From NCBI GenBank assembly GCA_035759705.1, contig DASTUJ010000007.1:1-33030 (forward strand): DNA of 33,030 nucleotides. Reading direction: 5' to 3'. Of the stretch, positions 24,372 to 31,399 are shown one piece after another. A program made the translations under genes and the position numbers. Each line of letters starts with the position of its first letter. Within the stretch, counting starts at the first letter, position 1. Source of the DNA: Actinomycetota bacterium. Its GTDB lineage: Bacteria > Actinomycetota > CADDZG01 > JAHWKV01. The notes below the pieces were generated by a model. The model saw only the letters and a program-made list of their open reading frames with translations, was not told where the DNA came from and did no database searches.

Positions 24372-25324
24372 GGATCTCGCTGATCTCGACGCTGCTGAAC
24401 GAAGCCGCCGGCCTGAAGGAGATGCTCGCCGCGGTCGACGGGCAGACCCGGGCGCCCGACGAGGTGGTGATCGTCGACGGCGGCTCGACCGACGGGTCGC
24501 TGGAGATCCTCCAGGGCTGGGCGGACGGGCGACCGGAGATCCGAATAGAGAGCCGGCGGGGCGCCAACATCTCGGCCGGGCGGAACGCTGCGATCAGGCT
24601 GGCCACCGGCGACGTGATCGCAGTGACCGACTTCGGCTGCACCCTCGACCCGGAGTGGCTCGCCGCCCTCGCCGCGGGCTTCGAGGGTGGCGCCGACGTG
24701 GTCATGGGCTTCTACGCGCCGGACCCCCGCAGCCGGTTCGAGCGGGTCGTCGCCTGCCTGAACCTCCCCGACGCCTCCGAGGTAGACCCGGACAAATTTA
24801 TGCCGTCGTCCCGCTCGGTGGCGTTCCGCAAAACGGTTTGGGAGAAGGCCGGGGGGTACCCGGAGTGGCTGGCCATCGGAGAGGACATGTACTTCAACTT
24901 CCGGGTGCTCGACACCGGCGCCCGGCGGGTCTTTGCACCCGGTGCGCTGGTTCACTGGCGCCTCCGGCCCGACCTGCGCTCGACCCTGCGCCAGTACTTC
25001 CGCTACGGCGAGGGCGACGGGCGGGCCGGGATGTACCCCAAACGGCACGCCCTCCGCTTCGGGACCTACGCCGGAGCGGCCGGGTTCCTTGCCGTCGCCT
25101 CCCGCCGTCCGGCGCTGCTCGCCTTAGTCCCGGTGGCGGTCGGCGTCCGCATGGCGCCCGCCTACCGCAGGGCGTTCAAACGGCTCGATGCCGCCGAGGC
25201 GGCGCTGGCGCTGGCAGTCCTCCCGGTGCTGGAGATGCTAATTGACCTCGCGAAGATGGCCGGATACGTTTCTGGAAGAATCGCCGGGCAGCCGGTGCAG
25301 CCCCGAGCGACCCCCTATTCCTGA
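24368..25324 (+). CDS. GT2 glycosyltransferase with C-terminal hydrophobic segments
   Basis: A 318-residue protein: ISLISTLLNEAAGLKEML, VVIVDGGSTDGS, ISAGRNAAIRLATGDVIAVTD, GEDMYFNFRVL at 171-181 and a HWRLRP acceptor-side motif. The usual DXD is replaced by TDFG at 87-90, keeping one Asp. Two hydrophobic stretches near 235-265 and 278-295 suggest membrane anchoring. The start is GTG 24368, overlapping the previous stop as GTGA. The long open frame upstream (to 23483) is the shadow of the GT4 gene. The nucleotidyltransferase gene follows after 16 bp. Confidence 0.86.
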   Translation: MRISLISTLLNEAAGLKEMLAAVDGQTRAPDEVVIVDGGSTDGSLEILQGWADGRPEIRIESRRGANISAGRNAAIRLATGDVIAVTDFGCTLDPEWLAALAAGFEGGADVVMGFYAPDPRSRFERVVACLNLPDASEVDPDKFMPSSRSVAFRKTVWEKAGGYPEWLAIGEDMYFNFRVLDTGARRVFAPGALVHWRLRPDLRSTLRQYFRYGEGDGRAGMYPKRHALRFGTYAGAAGFLAVASRRPALLALVPVAVGVRMAPAYRRAFKRLDAAEAALALAVLPVLEMLIDLAKMAGYVSGRIAGQPVQPRATPYS

Positions 25325-25340
25325 AAGGCAGTCCCGACCC

Positions 25341-26027
25341 ATGCAAGCGATAGTCCTGGCCGGAGGCAAGGCAACCCGGATGCGGCCCTACACCGACGAC
25401 CGGCCCAAAGCCATGGTCGAGGTGGCCGGCATGCCGATCGTCGAGCACCAGATCCGGTGGTTGGTCGACAACGGCGTGAAGGAGATCGTGGTCTCCTGCG
25501 GCTACAAGGCGGAGATCCTCCAGGAGCACCTGCAGGACGGGCAGGACGTCGGCGCGGCCATCACCTACGCAGTGGAGTCAGAGCCTCTCGGCCGGGGCGG
25601 AGGCCTGAAGTTCGCCGCCCGCCGGGTGCCCCACCCCGAGCAGTTCACCTTCGCCCTGAACGGTGACGTGCTCTCCCGCTTCGCCCTTGCGGACCTGCTG
25701 GCGCACCACCGTTCGGTCGGCGCGACCGCCACCGTGGCTCTCGCCCCCTACAAGACCACCTGGGGGATTGCCGACCTGGACGGCGGGCTGATCAAAGGGT
25801 TCCGGCAGAGCCCGACCCTGCCCTACTGGATCAACGGCGGCATCTACGTGCTGGAGCCGGAGTGCGTCGACCTGCTCCCCGACAAAGGCGACCACGAGGA
25901 CTCGACCTTCCCCGAGCTGGCCCGGCAGGGCAAACTCGGCGGCTACCGGATCGACGGGTACTGGCGCGGCATCGACACGGTGAAGGACGTCATCGAGGCG
26001 ACGAACGACCTCGAACAAATCGGGTAA
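25341..26027 (+). CDS. Sugar-1-phosphate nucleotidyltransferase
   Basis: The 228-residue protein starts [18 protein letters not shown], then [18 protein letters not shown], the NTP-transferase signature. Ala replaces the second Gly of the usual GGxGTR, as seen in some mannose- or heptose-1-phosphate guanylyltransferase-like relatives. ALNGDVLS places the catalytic Asp at 109, and [14 protein letters not shown] is the normal C-terminal motif. It makes an NDP-sugar for the glycosyltransferases of its operon; base and sugar are unknown. It is only distantly similar to the nucleotidyltransferase at 12603, so two different donors are likely. ATG 25341 is chosen over an open frame reaching 25242 because it begins the domain; AAAGG lies 12 nt upstream. 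Confidence 0.85.
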   Translation: MQAIVLAGGKATRMRPYTDDRPKAMVEVAGMPIVEHQIRWLVDNGVKEIVVSCGYKAEILQEHLQDGQDVGAAITYAVESEPLGRGGGLKFAARRVPHPEQFTFALNGDVLSRFALADLLAHHRSVGATATVALAPYKTTWGIADLDGGLIKGFRQSPTLPYWINGGIYVLEPECVDLLPDKGDHEDSTFPELARQGKLGGYRIDGYWRGIDTVKDVIEATNDLEQIG

Positions 26028-26041
26028 CAATCCCTCACCGG

Positions 26042-26056
26042 TAGACTCCAACCCAA
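26042..26056 (+). promoter_or_regulatory. TAGACT box before the carboxylase beta gene
   Basis: TAGACT at 26042-26047 lies 8 nt before ATG 26056 and only 15 bp after the glycan operon ends. This suggests the carboxylase genes have their own, leaderless promoter. No -35 is recognised. Confidence 0.45.
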
Positions 26057-27678
26057 TGGCAAAGACCGAACCCCGCACCGAACAGGACCAGACCATGTCC
26101 AGCTCCCCGGACCCAGGCGTCTCCAAGACCTCGGTCGACTACCGCATCGAGCAGATGCGCGCCCGCGAAGAGGAGGCCAGGCAGGGCGGCGGCGCGGCGG
26201 CCATCTCCAAGCAGCACGAGAAGGGCAAGCTAAGCGCCCGGGAGCGCATCGACCTCCTTCTGGACCCCGGCTCTTTCGAGGAGACGGACATGCTGGCCCG
26301 CCACCGGGTACACGGCTTCGGGATGGAGGACAAGCGGCCCTACGGCGACGGCGTCGTCACCGGCTGGGGCACGGTCAACGGCCGAAAGGTCTTCGTCTAC
26401 TCCCAGGACTTCACGATCTTCGGCGGGTCGCTCGGCGAGGTCGTGTCCGAGAAGATCTGCAAGATCATGGACCTGGCGCTCGCCACCGGGGCCCCCGTGA
26501 TCGGCCTGAACGACTCGGGCGGCGCCCGCATCCAGGAGGGTGCGGCGGGCCTGGCCGGCTACGCCTACATCTTCGACCGCAACGTCCGGTCCTCCGGAGT
26601 CATCCCACAGATCTCGGTGATCCTCGGGCCGAGCGCCGGCGGGGCGGTCTACTCCCCCGCCATCACCGACTTCGTATTCATGAGCCAGGGAACCTCGCAC
26701 ATGTACATCACCGGCCCGGCGGTAATCAAGACCGTCACCGGCGAGGAGGTCACGCAGGAGGAGCTGGGCGGGGCCATGGCCCACGCCTCCCGGTCCGGCG
26801 TCTGCCACTTCGTCGGCGAGGACGAGCGCCACACGCTGGAAACCGTCCGTTACCTGCTGAGCTTCATCCCCTCGAACAACGCCGAGAAGGCTCCCTTCTT
26901 CCCGCCCTCCGACGACCCGAACCGGGAGGAGGACCGCCTGGTAGAGCTCATGCCGGACGAGGCGAACAAGCCCTACGACATGCACGAGGTCATCAAGCTG
27001 GTCTTCGACGACGGCGAGTTCCTCGAGGTCTTCCCCCACTGGGCCCGCAACATCATCACCGGGTTCTCCCGGCTGAACGGCCACTCGGTGGGCATCGTCG
27101 CCAACCAGCCCCAGGTGCTGGCCGGCTGCCTGGACATCGACGCTTCGGCCAAGGGCGCCCGGTTCGTCAGGTTCTGCGACGCGTTCAACATCCCGTTGAT
27201 CGCCCTGGTCGACGTCCCCGGATTCCTTCCGGGCCTCTCCCAGGAGTACGGCGGGATCATCCGCCACGGCGCCAAACTGCTCTACGCCTTCACCGAGGCC
27301 ACCGTGCCGCGCATGACCGTGATCACCCGGAAGGCCTACGGCGGCGCCTACCTGGTGATGAACTCCAAGCACATCCGCTCCGACGTGAACTTCGCCTGGC
27401 CCACCGCCGAGATTGCGGTCATGGGCCCCGAGGGGGCGGTCAACGTGGTCTTCAAGCGCCAGCTCGAAGGTGCCGAGGACCCGGTCGCCAAACGCAAGGA
27501 GCTGATCGACGAGTACACCGAGAAGTTCGCCAACCCGTTCATCGCCGCCGAGCGGGGCTACATCGACGCGGTGATCGAGCCCCAGCAAACCCGCTCCCGC
27601 CTGATCAAGGCCCTGGAGATGCTGCAGACCAAGCGGGAGAACCTGCCGGCCCGAAAGCACGGCAACATCCCCCTGTGA
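26056..27678 (+). CDS. Acyl-CoA carboxylase beta (carboxyltransferase) subunit
   Basis: 540 residues, the normal length for PccB/AccD5-type carboxyltransferases. The N half has [21 protein letters not shown] and the first oxyanion-hole motif SGGARIQEG (154-162). The C half has VDVPGFLPG (385-393), [13 protein letters not shown] (423-435) and [18 protein letters not shown]. It moves CO2 from biotin to acyl-CoA. At the position where propionyl-CoA carboxylases have Asp (GGAYDVM) this protein has Leu433, which is closer to the Ile of acetyl-CoA-preferring enzymes, so acetyl-CoA or mixed use is possible. The start may be ATG 26056 (leaderless) or ATG 26095, which has AGGA 7 nt upstream. Its alpha partner probably is the gene at 31400. 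Confidence 0.93.
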   Translation: MAKTEPRTEQDQTMSSSPDPGVSKTSVDYRIEQMRAREEEARQGGGAAAISKQHEKGKLSARERIDLLLDPGSFEETDMLARHRVHGFGMEDKRPYGDGVVTGWGTVNGRKVFVYSQDFTIFGGSLGEVVSEKICKIMDLALATGAPVIGLNDSGGARIQEGAAGLAGYAYIFDRNVRSSGVIPQISVILGPSAGGAVYSPAITDFVFMSQGTSHMYITGPAVIKTVTGEEVTQEELGGAMAHASRSGVCHFVGEDERHTLETVRYLLSFIPSNNAEKAPFFPPSDDPNREEDRLVELMPDEANKPYDMHEVIKLVFDDGEFLEVFPHWARNIITGFSRLNGHSVGIVANQPQVLAGCLDIDASAKGARFVRFCDAFNIPLIALVDVPGFLPGLSQEYGGIIRHGAKLLYAFTEATVPRMTVITRKAYGGAYLVMNSKHIRSDVNFAWPTAEIAVMGPEGAVNVVFKRQLEGAEDPVAKRKELIDEYTEKFANPFIAAERGYIDAVIEPQQTRSRLIKALEMLQTKRENLPARKHGNIPL

Positions 27679-27959
27679 GCCTGGCTTCCGGTTCCGATGC
27701 GGCCCGCCGCCACGCCCGCCGGGTGGAGTGGCTCTCCATAAAGCCCGAGCCCACCCCCACCGAACGGATTGCCCTCATGGCAGCCCTCGAGCTGGCGCTC
27801 GGCACCGAGGCGAAGGAGATCCCGGCGTCGGGCTGGTCCTCTCCGCAGTACCGGGATGGGAGCTCGCTCCGGCCCGGAATGAGAGTCTGGACCGCAGGGG
27901 TCGAGTCGGAGGCCCCCAGACAGCCGGCGCTGCCCTCGAAAACCGGGCGCAGAACCTAG
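27675..27959 (+). CDS. Acyl-CoA carboxylase epsilon subunit-like small protein
   Basis: A 94-residue protein starting with GTG that overlaps the beta-chain stop as GTGA. Its core, [25 protein letters not shown] followed by [10 protein letters not shown], has the layout of actinobacterial AccE/PccE epsilon chains: a short beta start, a P-TP-E helix and a W.SP motif. Those subunits bind and stimulate the carboxylase complex. Sequence similarity in this family is weak, so the call depends mainly on position and this pattern. Confidence 0.7.
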   Translation: MSLASGSDAARRHARRVEWLSIKPEPTPTERIALMAALELALGTEAKEIPASGWSSPQYRDGSSLRPGMRVWTAGVESEAPRQPALPSKTGRRT

Positions 27960-28040
27960 TCAGTCGGGGGATGTTTACCTGAATCTGGGCTCGGGTAGAC
28001 CTCCAAGCGAGTCAAGGTAGGCTCACTGAAAGGAGCAGTC
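27960..28040 (+). promoter_or_regulatory. Promoter and ribosome site of the small-protein gene
   Basis: TAGACC (27996-28001) and TAGGCT (28018-28023) with 16-nt spacing form a possible promoter. AAAGGAG follows, 6 nt before ATG 28041. This is the strongest Shine-Dalgarno in the right half of the window. Confidence 0.45.
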
Positions 28041-28223
28041 ATGCCCGACGAAGAAGGCAACATGAAGGCCGATTCAGGTACCGACACCCCGCTCCACGCC
28101 TACAAGCAGGAGTCCGGAGGCGGCAGCTCTGACCCGCACCAGGACGACGTTCAGGGCGACCCCACGGGCGGCGATGTAGTGCAGCAGCCGGTTGAAGAGC
28201 GCCAGGACCCGGGCAAGCACTAA
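28041..28223 (+). CDS. Small hydrophilic acidic protein of unknown function
   Basis: A 60-residue protein I do not recognise. It is rich in Asp, Glu, Gln, Gly and Pro, has no hydrophobic segment, no cysteine, and a composition suggesting disorder (QESGGGSSDPHQDD, VQQPVEERQDPGKH). Evidence that it is real: it has its own promoter-like boxes, a near-perfect AAAGGAG at the right distance, and a strong terminator about 50 bp after its stop, so it looks like a monocistronic unit. It may be a stress-type small disordered protein; no function can be assigned. Confidence 0.6.
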   Translation: MPDEEGNMKADSGTDTPLHAYKQESGGGSSDPHQDDVQGDPTGGDVVQQPVEERQDPGKH

Positions 28224-28270
28224 CCCCACCGTCCGGCCTTTCAGCCCCAGGGCCGGCTCAACCAGTTTTA

Positions 28271-28328
28271 GCGATAGCTACGTTTTCCAGCCCCGGCCCA
28301 GTCGGGGTTGGAAACCGTAGCTTTTCGC
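28271..28328 (+). terminator. Strong hairpin terminator between convergent genes
   Basis: Arms 28276-28294 and 28304-28322 are 19 nt long and complementary except for two mismatches, with a 9-nt loop. GCGA and TCGC can extend the stem outward. A short T-run (28322-28325) follows on the plus strand, so it ends the small-protein transcript. Lying 7 bp beyond the stop of the minus gene at 28330, it may also stop that operon. Confidence 0.8.
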
Positions 28329-28329
28329 G

Positions 28330-29271
28330 TCAGGGGGTTTTCCAGTTCGACCGGCACCACTCCGCCGTCCGGCGCAGGCCCTCCTCGAGCGACACCTTCG
28401 GCTCCCAGCCGAGCAGCTCCGTGGCCCTCGTGAGATCCGGCCGGCGGTTCTGCGGGTCGTCCACCGGCCGGGGCTCGTAGATGATCTCCGAGTCCGCGCT
28501 CAGGGCCTTCTTCACGATCCCGGCGATTTCGAGGATCGTCGCCTCCCCCGGGTTGCCGATGTTGACCGGCTGCGCCGGGCCCTCGTAGGCGAGCAGCCGG
28601 ATGAACCCCTCGATGAGGTCGTCGACGTAACAGAGGCTGCGGGTCTGGTTGCCGTCGCCGTGGACGGTGATCGGCCTGCCCGCCAGGCACTGGTCGATGA
28701 AGGTCGGGACCGCCCGGCCGTCGTTGCGGCGCATCCGGGGGCCGTGGGTGTTGAAGATGCGCACCACCCGGACCGGCACCCCGTGGGTCCGGTGGTAGGT
28801 GAACGTCAGGGCTTCGGCGTACCGCTTGGCCTCGTCGTAGCAGGCCCGCGGGCCGATGGGGTTCACGTTGCCCCAGTAGGTCTCGGGTTGCGGGTGGACT
28901 TGCGGGTCCCCGTACACCTCGGAGGTCGAGGAGAGAAAAAAGCCGGCACCCTTCGCCTTCGCCAGCCCGAGGCAGTTCAGAGTTCCGGCCGACCCGACCT
29001 TCAGCGTCTCGATCGGGTACCTGGCGTAGTCGACCGGGGAGGCCGGCGATGCGAGGTGCATGACGAAGTCCACCGGCCCGTCGACCTGGATGTGGTTGGT
29101 TACGTCCTGGATAGAGAGCTCAAATGCCGGGTCGTCCTGCAGGTGCGCCACGTTCGACGTGCTCCCGGTCAGCAGGGAGTCGAAGCAGACCACCTCGTGA
29201 CCATCGTTCAGCAGCCGCTCGCACAGGTGGGAGCCGAGAAACCCGGCCCCGCCCGTGACGACTACCCTCAA
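28330..29271 (-). CDS. UDP-glucuronate decarboxylase (UDP-xylose synthase)-like
   Basis: A 313-residue extended SDR with [12 protein letters not shown] at 5-16, [11 protein letters not shown] at 72-82, [22 protein letters not shown] at 114-135, and Tyr145/Lys149 in [14 protein letters not shown]. The EVYGDP...GPRxCYDExKR pattern is characteristic of UXS enzymes, which oxidise and decarboxylate UDP-glucuronate to UDP-xylose. Next to ugd, which makes UDP-glucuronate, this is a complete route from UDP-glucose. The start is TTG 29271, overlapping the ugd stop as TTGA; the long upstream frame is a shadow of ugd. UDP-xylose presumably feeds the glycan locus. Confidence 0.87.
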   Translation of the reverse strand: MRVVVTGGAGFLGSHLCERLLNDGHEVVCFDSLLTGSTSNVAHLQDDPAFELSIQDVTNHIQVDGPVDFVMHLASPASPVDYARYPIETLKVGSAGTLNCLGLAKAKGAGFFLSSTSEVYGDPQVHPQPETYWGNVNPIGPRACYDEAKRYAEALTFTYHRTHGVPVRVVRIFNTHGPRMRRNDGRAVPTFIDQCLAGRPITVHGDGNQTRSLCYVDDLIEGFIRLLAYEGPAQPVNIGNPGEATILEIAGIVKKALSADSEIIYEPRPVDDPQNRRPDLTRATELLGWEPKVSLEEGLRRTAEWCRSNWKTP

Positions 29272-30575
29272 AGATTTGCGGGCGGGCGCCCGGTGGGAAT
29301 GTAGCTGAAGCCGGCCTCCACCACGTCCGCCGCGTTCAGCAGGTTGCGGCCGTCCACGATGATCGGCAGGGTCACGATGCCCTTGAGCCGCACGAGGTCG
29401 AGCTCGGTGAACTCGGGCCAGTCGGTGCAGACCACGATGCAGTGGGCGCCTTCGGCCCCCTCGTACGGGTCGTCGACCACGGTCAGCCCGGGTAGCTCCT
29501 GCACCGCGAACTCGTTGGCCTGCGGGTCGTGCCCCACGACATCGGCACCCAGGTTCGTGAGGGCCCGGGCGAGGTTGATCGCAGGCGACTCGCGCACGTC
29601 GTCGGTCCCCGGCTTGAACGACAGGCCCAGCAGCAGGATCTTCTTCGACTCGACGTTCCAGAGCGCGTCCTTGATCTTGCGCACGGTGGCGTCGAGGGCC
29701 CCCCGGTTGATCTTCATGACCTCCTCGAGGAGGCCGAAGTCGTAGCCGAACCTGCCGGCGACCGCCTTGAACGCCAGCAGGTCCTTGGGGAAGCAGTAGC
29801 CGCCGTACCCCAGGCCGGCGTTCAGGAACTCGCGCCCGATCCGGTGGTCGGAGCCCATGATGTCGGCGACCGACACCACGTCGGCCCCCGAGGCCTCGCA
29901 CACCCGGGCCAGGGCGTTGGCAAAGGAGATCTTGAGGGCCAGGAAGGCGTTGCAGGCGTGTTTGGCCAGCTCGGCGGTGTGGATGTCCACCTCGAAGTAC
30001 CTGCAGCCGTCGCCCAGCACCGGCGCGTAGAGCTCCCGCATCAATGCGTGTGCCTGCGGGTCGTCCGAGCCGACCAGGATCCGGTCGGGGTGCAGGCTGT
30101 CGGAAACCGCCGCCCCCTCCCGGAGGAACTCCGGGCTGGAGACCAGGTGGACGGTGTGGGTGGTCGCCTTGGCGAAGATCGAGTGAAGCCGGTCGGCGGT
30201 GCTGACCGGGACCGTGGACTTCTGGATCACGACAATGTCGCCGGTGGCGTTGCGAGCCACCGCCCAGGCGGCGTTCTCCACCGCAAGCAGGTTGGCTTCC
30301 CCATCGGCCCGGGCCGGGGTCCCGACACAGATGAACGCGCAGTCGGCGCCCTCGATGGCGCTGGAGGCGTCCTTGGTGAAGCGCAACTTGCCGGAACCGA
30401 CGACCTCGTCGAGGAGGTCCTGCAGGCCCGGCTCGAAGAACGGCGCCCTGCCCTGCTTCAGAGTCTCGATCTTGACGTCGTCCTCGTCGAGCCCGACGAC
30501 GTCGTGGCCGAAATGAGCCAGGGTCGCCGCAGTCACCAGCCCCACGTGGCCCACCCCGATGACTGCGACCTTCAT
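29268..30575 (-). CDS. ugd: UDP-glucose 6-dehydrogenase
   Basis: The 435-residue protein has the three-part UDP-glucose/GDP-mannose dehydrogenase build. The NAD domain starts [16 protein letters not shown], with [15 protein letters not shown] and VQKST-like VVIQKSTVP. The central domain has SSPEFLREG, Lys206 in [11 protein letters not shown], and the catalytic Cys261 in [10 protein letters not shown]. The C-terminal UDP-binding domain has [16 protein letters not shown]. It oxidises UDP-glucose to UDP-glucuronate with two NAD+. The ATG at 30575 has AAGGAAAGG upstream (nearest AGG 10 nt away). The decarboxylase gene is coupled by a TTGA overlap. Confidence 0.94.
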   Translation of the reverse strand: MKVAVIGVGHVGLVTAATLAHFGHDVVGLDEDDVKIETLKQGRAPFFEPGLQDLLDEVVGSGKLRFTKDASSAIEGADCAFICVGTPARADGEANLLAVENAAWAVARNATGDIVVIQKSTVPVSTADRLHSIFAKATTHTVHLVSSPEFLREGAAVSDSLHPDRILVGSDDPQAHALMRELYAPVLGDGCRYFEVDIHTAELAKHACNAFLALKISFANALARVCEASGADVVSVADIMGSDHRIGREFLNAGLGYGGYCFPKDLLAFKAVAGRFGYDFGLLEEVMKINRGALDATVRKIKDALWNVESKKILLLGLSFKPGTDDVRESPAINLARALTNLGADVVGHDPQANEFAVQELPGLTVVDDPYEGAEGAHCIVVCTDWPEFTELDLVRLKGIVTLPIIVDGRNLLNAADVVEAGFSYIPTGRPPANL

Positions 30576-30601
30576 AACGGACCAACCTTTCCTTGAAGAA
30601 A

Positions 30602-30607
30602 AATATA
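30602..30607 (-). promoter_or_regulatory. TATATT box for ugd and the UXS-like gene
   Basis: TATATT on the minus strand would start transcription near 30595, giving a leader of about 20 nt that contains the AAGGAAAGG ribosome site. It sits in the 49-bp gap after birA, so ugd can be transcribed apart from birA. Confidence 0.5.
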
Positions 30608-30624
30608 CCTACCCTGAGACGGGA

Positions 30625-31362
30625 TCACCGGACCTGGACAACGTCGCCGGCCCTCACCACCCGGCCCCCGGCCAGTACCAGCCCCCCGAACGGGTCGATA
30701 TCGACCGCGCGGTCCTCGATAAAGCCGCTGCCGAGATCGACCCTCACCTCCCTCCCGAGCGTCCGGGACCACCCCCGGTAACCGGCGGGGACCTCGGCCG
30801 GCGGAGTTTCCACCAGACCCGAAAGGCGGCCGGTCAGGTCGGACAGCACGTGCAGCCGGCTGAACGCCCGGCCCGAGAAGTTCTCCAGGCTGGTGGCGGT
30901 TGCCGCAATCTCTTCGGGGAACTCGACCCGCCCGACGTTCAGTCCGATACCCAGGATAACCACCCCTTCGGCCGCTTCGGCCAGTATCCCCGCCACCTTG
31001 CGGCCGCCCAGCAGGACGTCGTTCGGCCACTTCAGCCCCGGCTCCAGCCCGAGCCCGGCGAGGCATTCGCAGAGCGCCACCCCGGCGGCCAGCGAGATCA
31101 GCGGCCACCCTTCGGGAGCGGTGCCCGGCCTCAGCACGACAGAGAACAGAAGGCTTGAGCCGGCGGGCGCGGTCCAAGTTCGGTCGAGACGGCCCCGGCC
31201 GGCGGTCTGGAAGTCGGCGACGACCATCGACCCGGCCGCTGCGCCCTGGTTCGCCCACGCCATCGCCCGGCGGTTGGTGGAGTCGGTCTCGGGCAGGAAG
31301 CGGACCTCGGGAACCCAGCCGGGAAGGGCTTGGCTGAGGCGCTTGTCGTCGAGGTCGTTCAA
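30625..31362 (-). CDS. birA: Biotin--[biotin carboxyl-carrier protein] ligase, no repressor domain
   Basis: A 245-residue class I (non-regulatory) biotin ligase. It has TDSTNRRA, TAGRGRLDRTW (53-63; GRGR binds biotinyl-AMP), KWPNDVLLGGRKVAGIL (111-127), LGIGLNVG and a small C-terminal SH3-like domain. There is no N-terminal winged helix, so it should not repress biotin genes. It attaches biotin to the carrier domain of the alpha chain, whose gene starts divergently 37 bp away. The TTG at 31362 follows a TAGGAT box by 7 nt. Asp60 stands where relatives often have a basic residue or Gly. Confidence 0.9.
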   Translation of the reverse strand: MNDLDDKRLSQALPGWVPEVRFLPETDSTNRRAMAWANQGAAAGSMVVADFQTAGRGRLDRTWTAPAGSSLLFSVVLRPGTAPEGWPLISLAAGVALCECLAGLGLEPGLKWPNDVLLGGRKVAGILAEAAEGVVILGIGLNVGRVEFPEEIAATATSLENFSGRAFSRLHVLSDLTGRLSGLVETPPAEVPAGYRGWSRTLGREVRVDLGSGFIEDRAVDIDPFGGLVLAGGRVVRAGDVVQVR

Positions 31363-31369
31363 CGCTGCG

Positions 31370-31387
31370 ATCCTACCTCGCTAGAAT
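31370..31387. promoter_or_regulatory. Back-to-back promoters for birA and the alpha subunit
   Basis: In the 37-bp gap, TAGGAT (31375-31370, minus) is 7 nt before the birA TTG and TAGAAT (31382-31387, plus) is 12 nt before ATG 31400. Polymerases at the two sites would interfere, so expression of the ligase and its substrate may be linked. Confidence 0.45.
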
Positions 31388-31399
31388 TCGCTGGTCCCT

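Noticed and set aside
29272-30585. Upstream part of a 751-residue open frame ending in the UXS-like protein
   Set aside because: Shadow of ugd in another frame; the UXS domain begins at the TTG at 29271.
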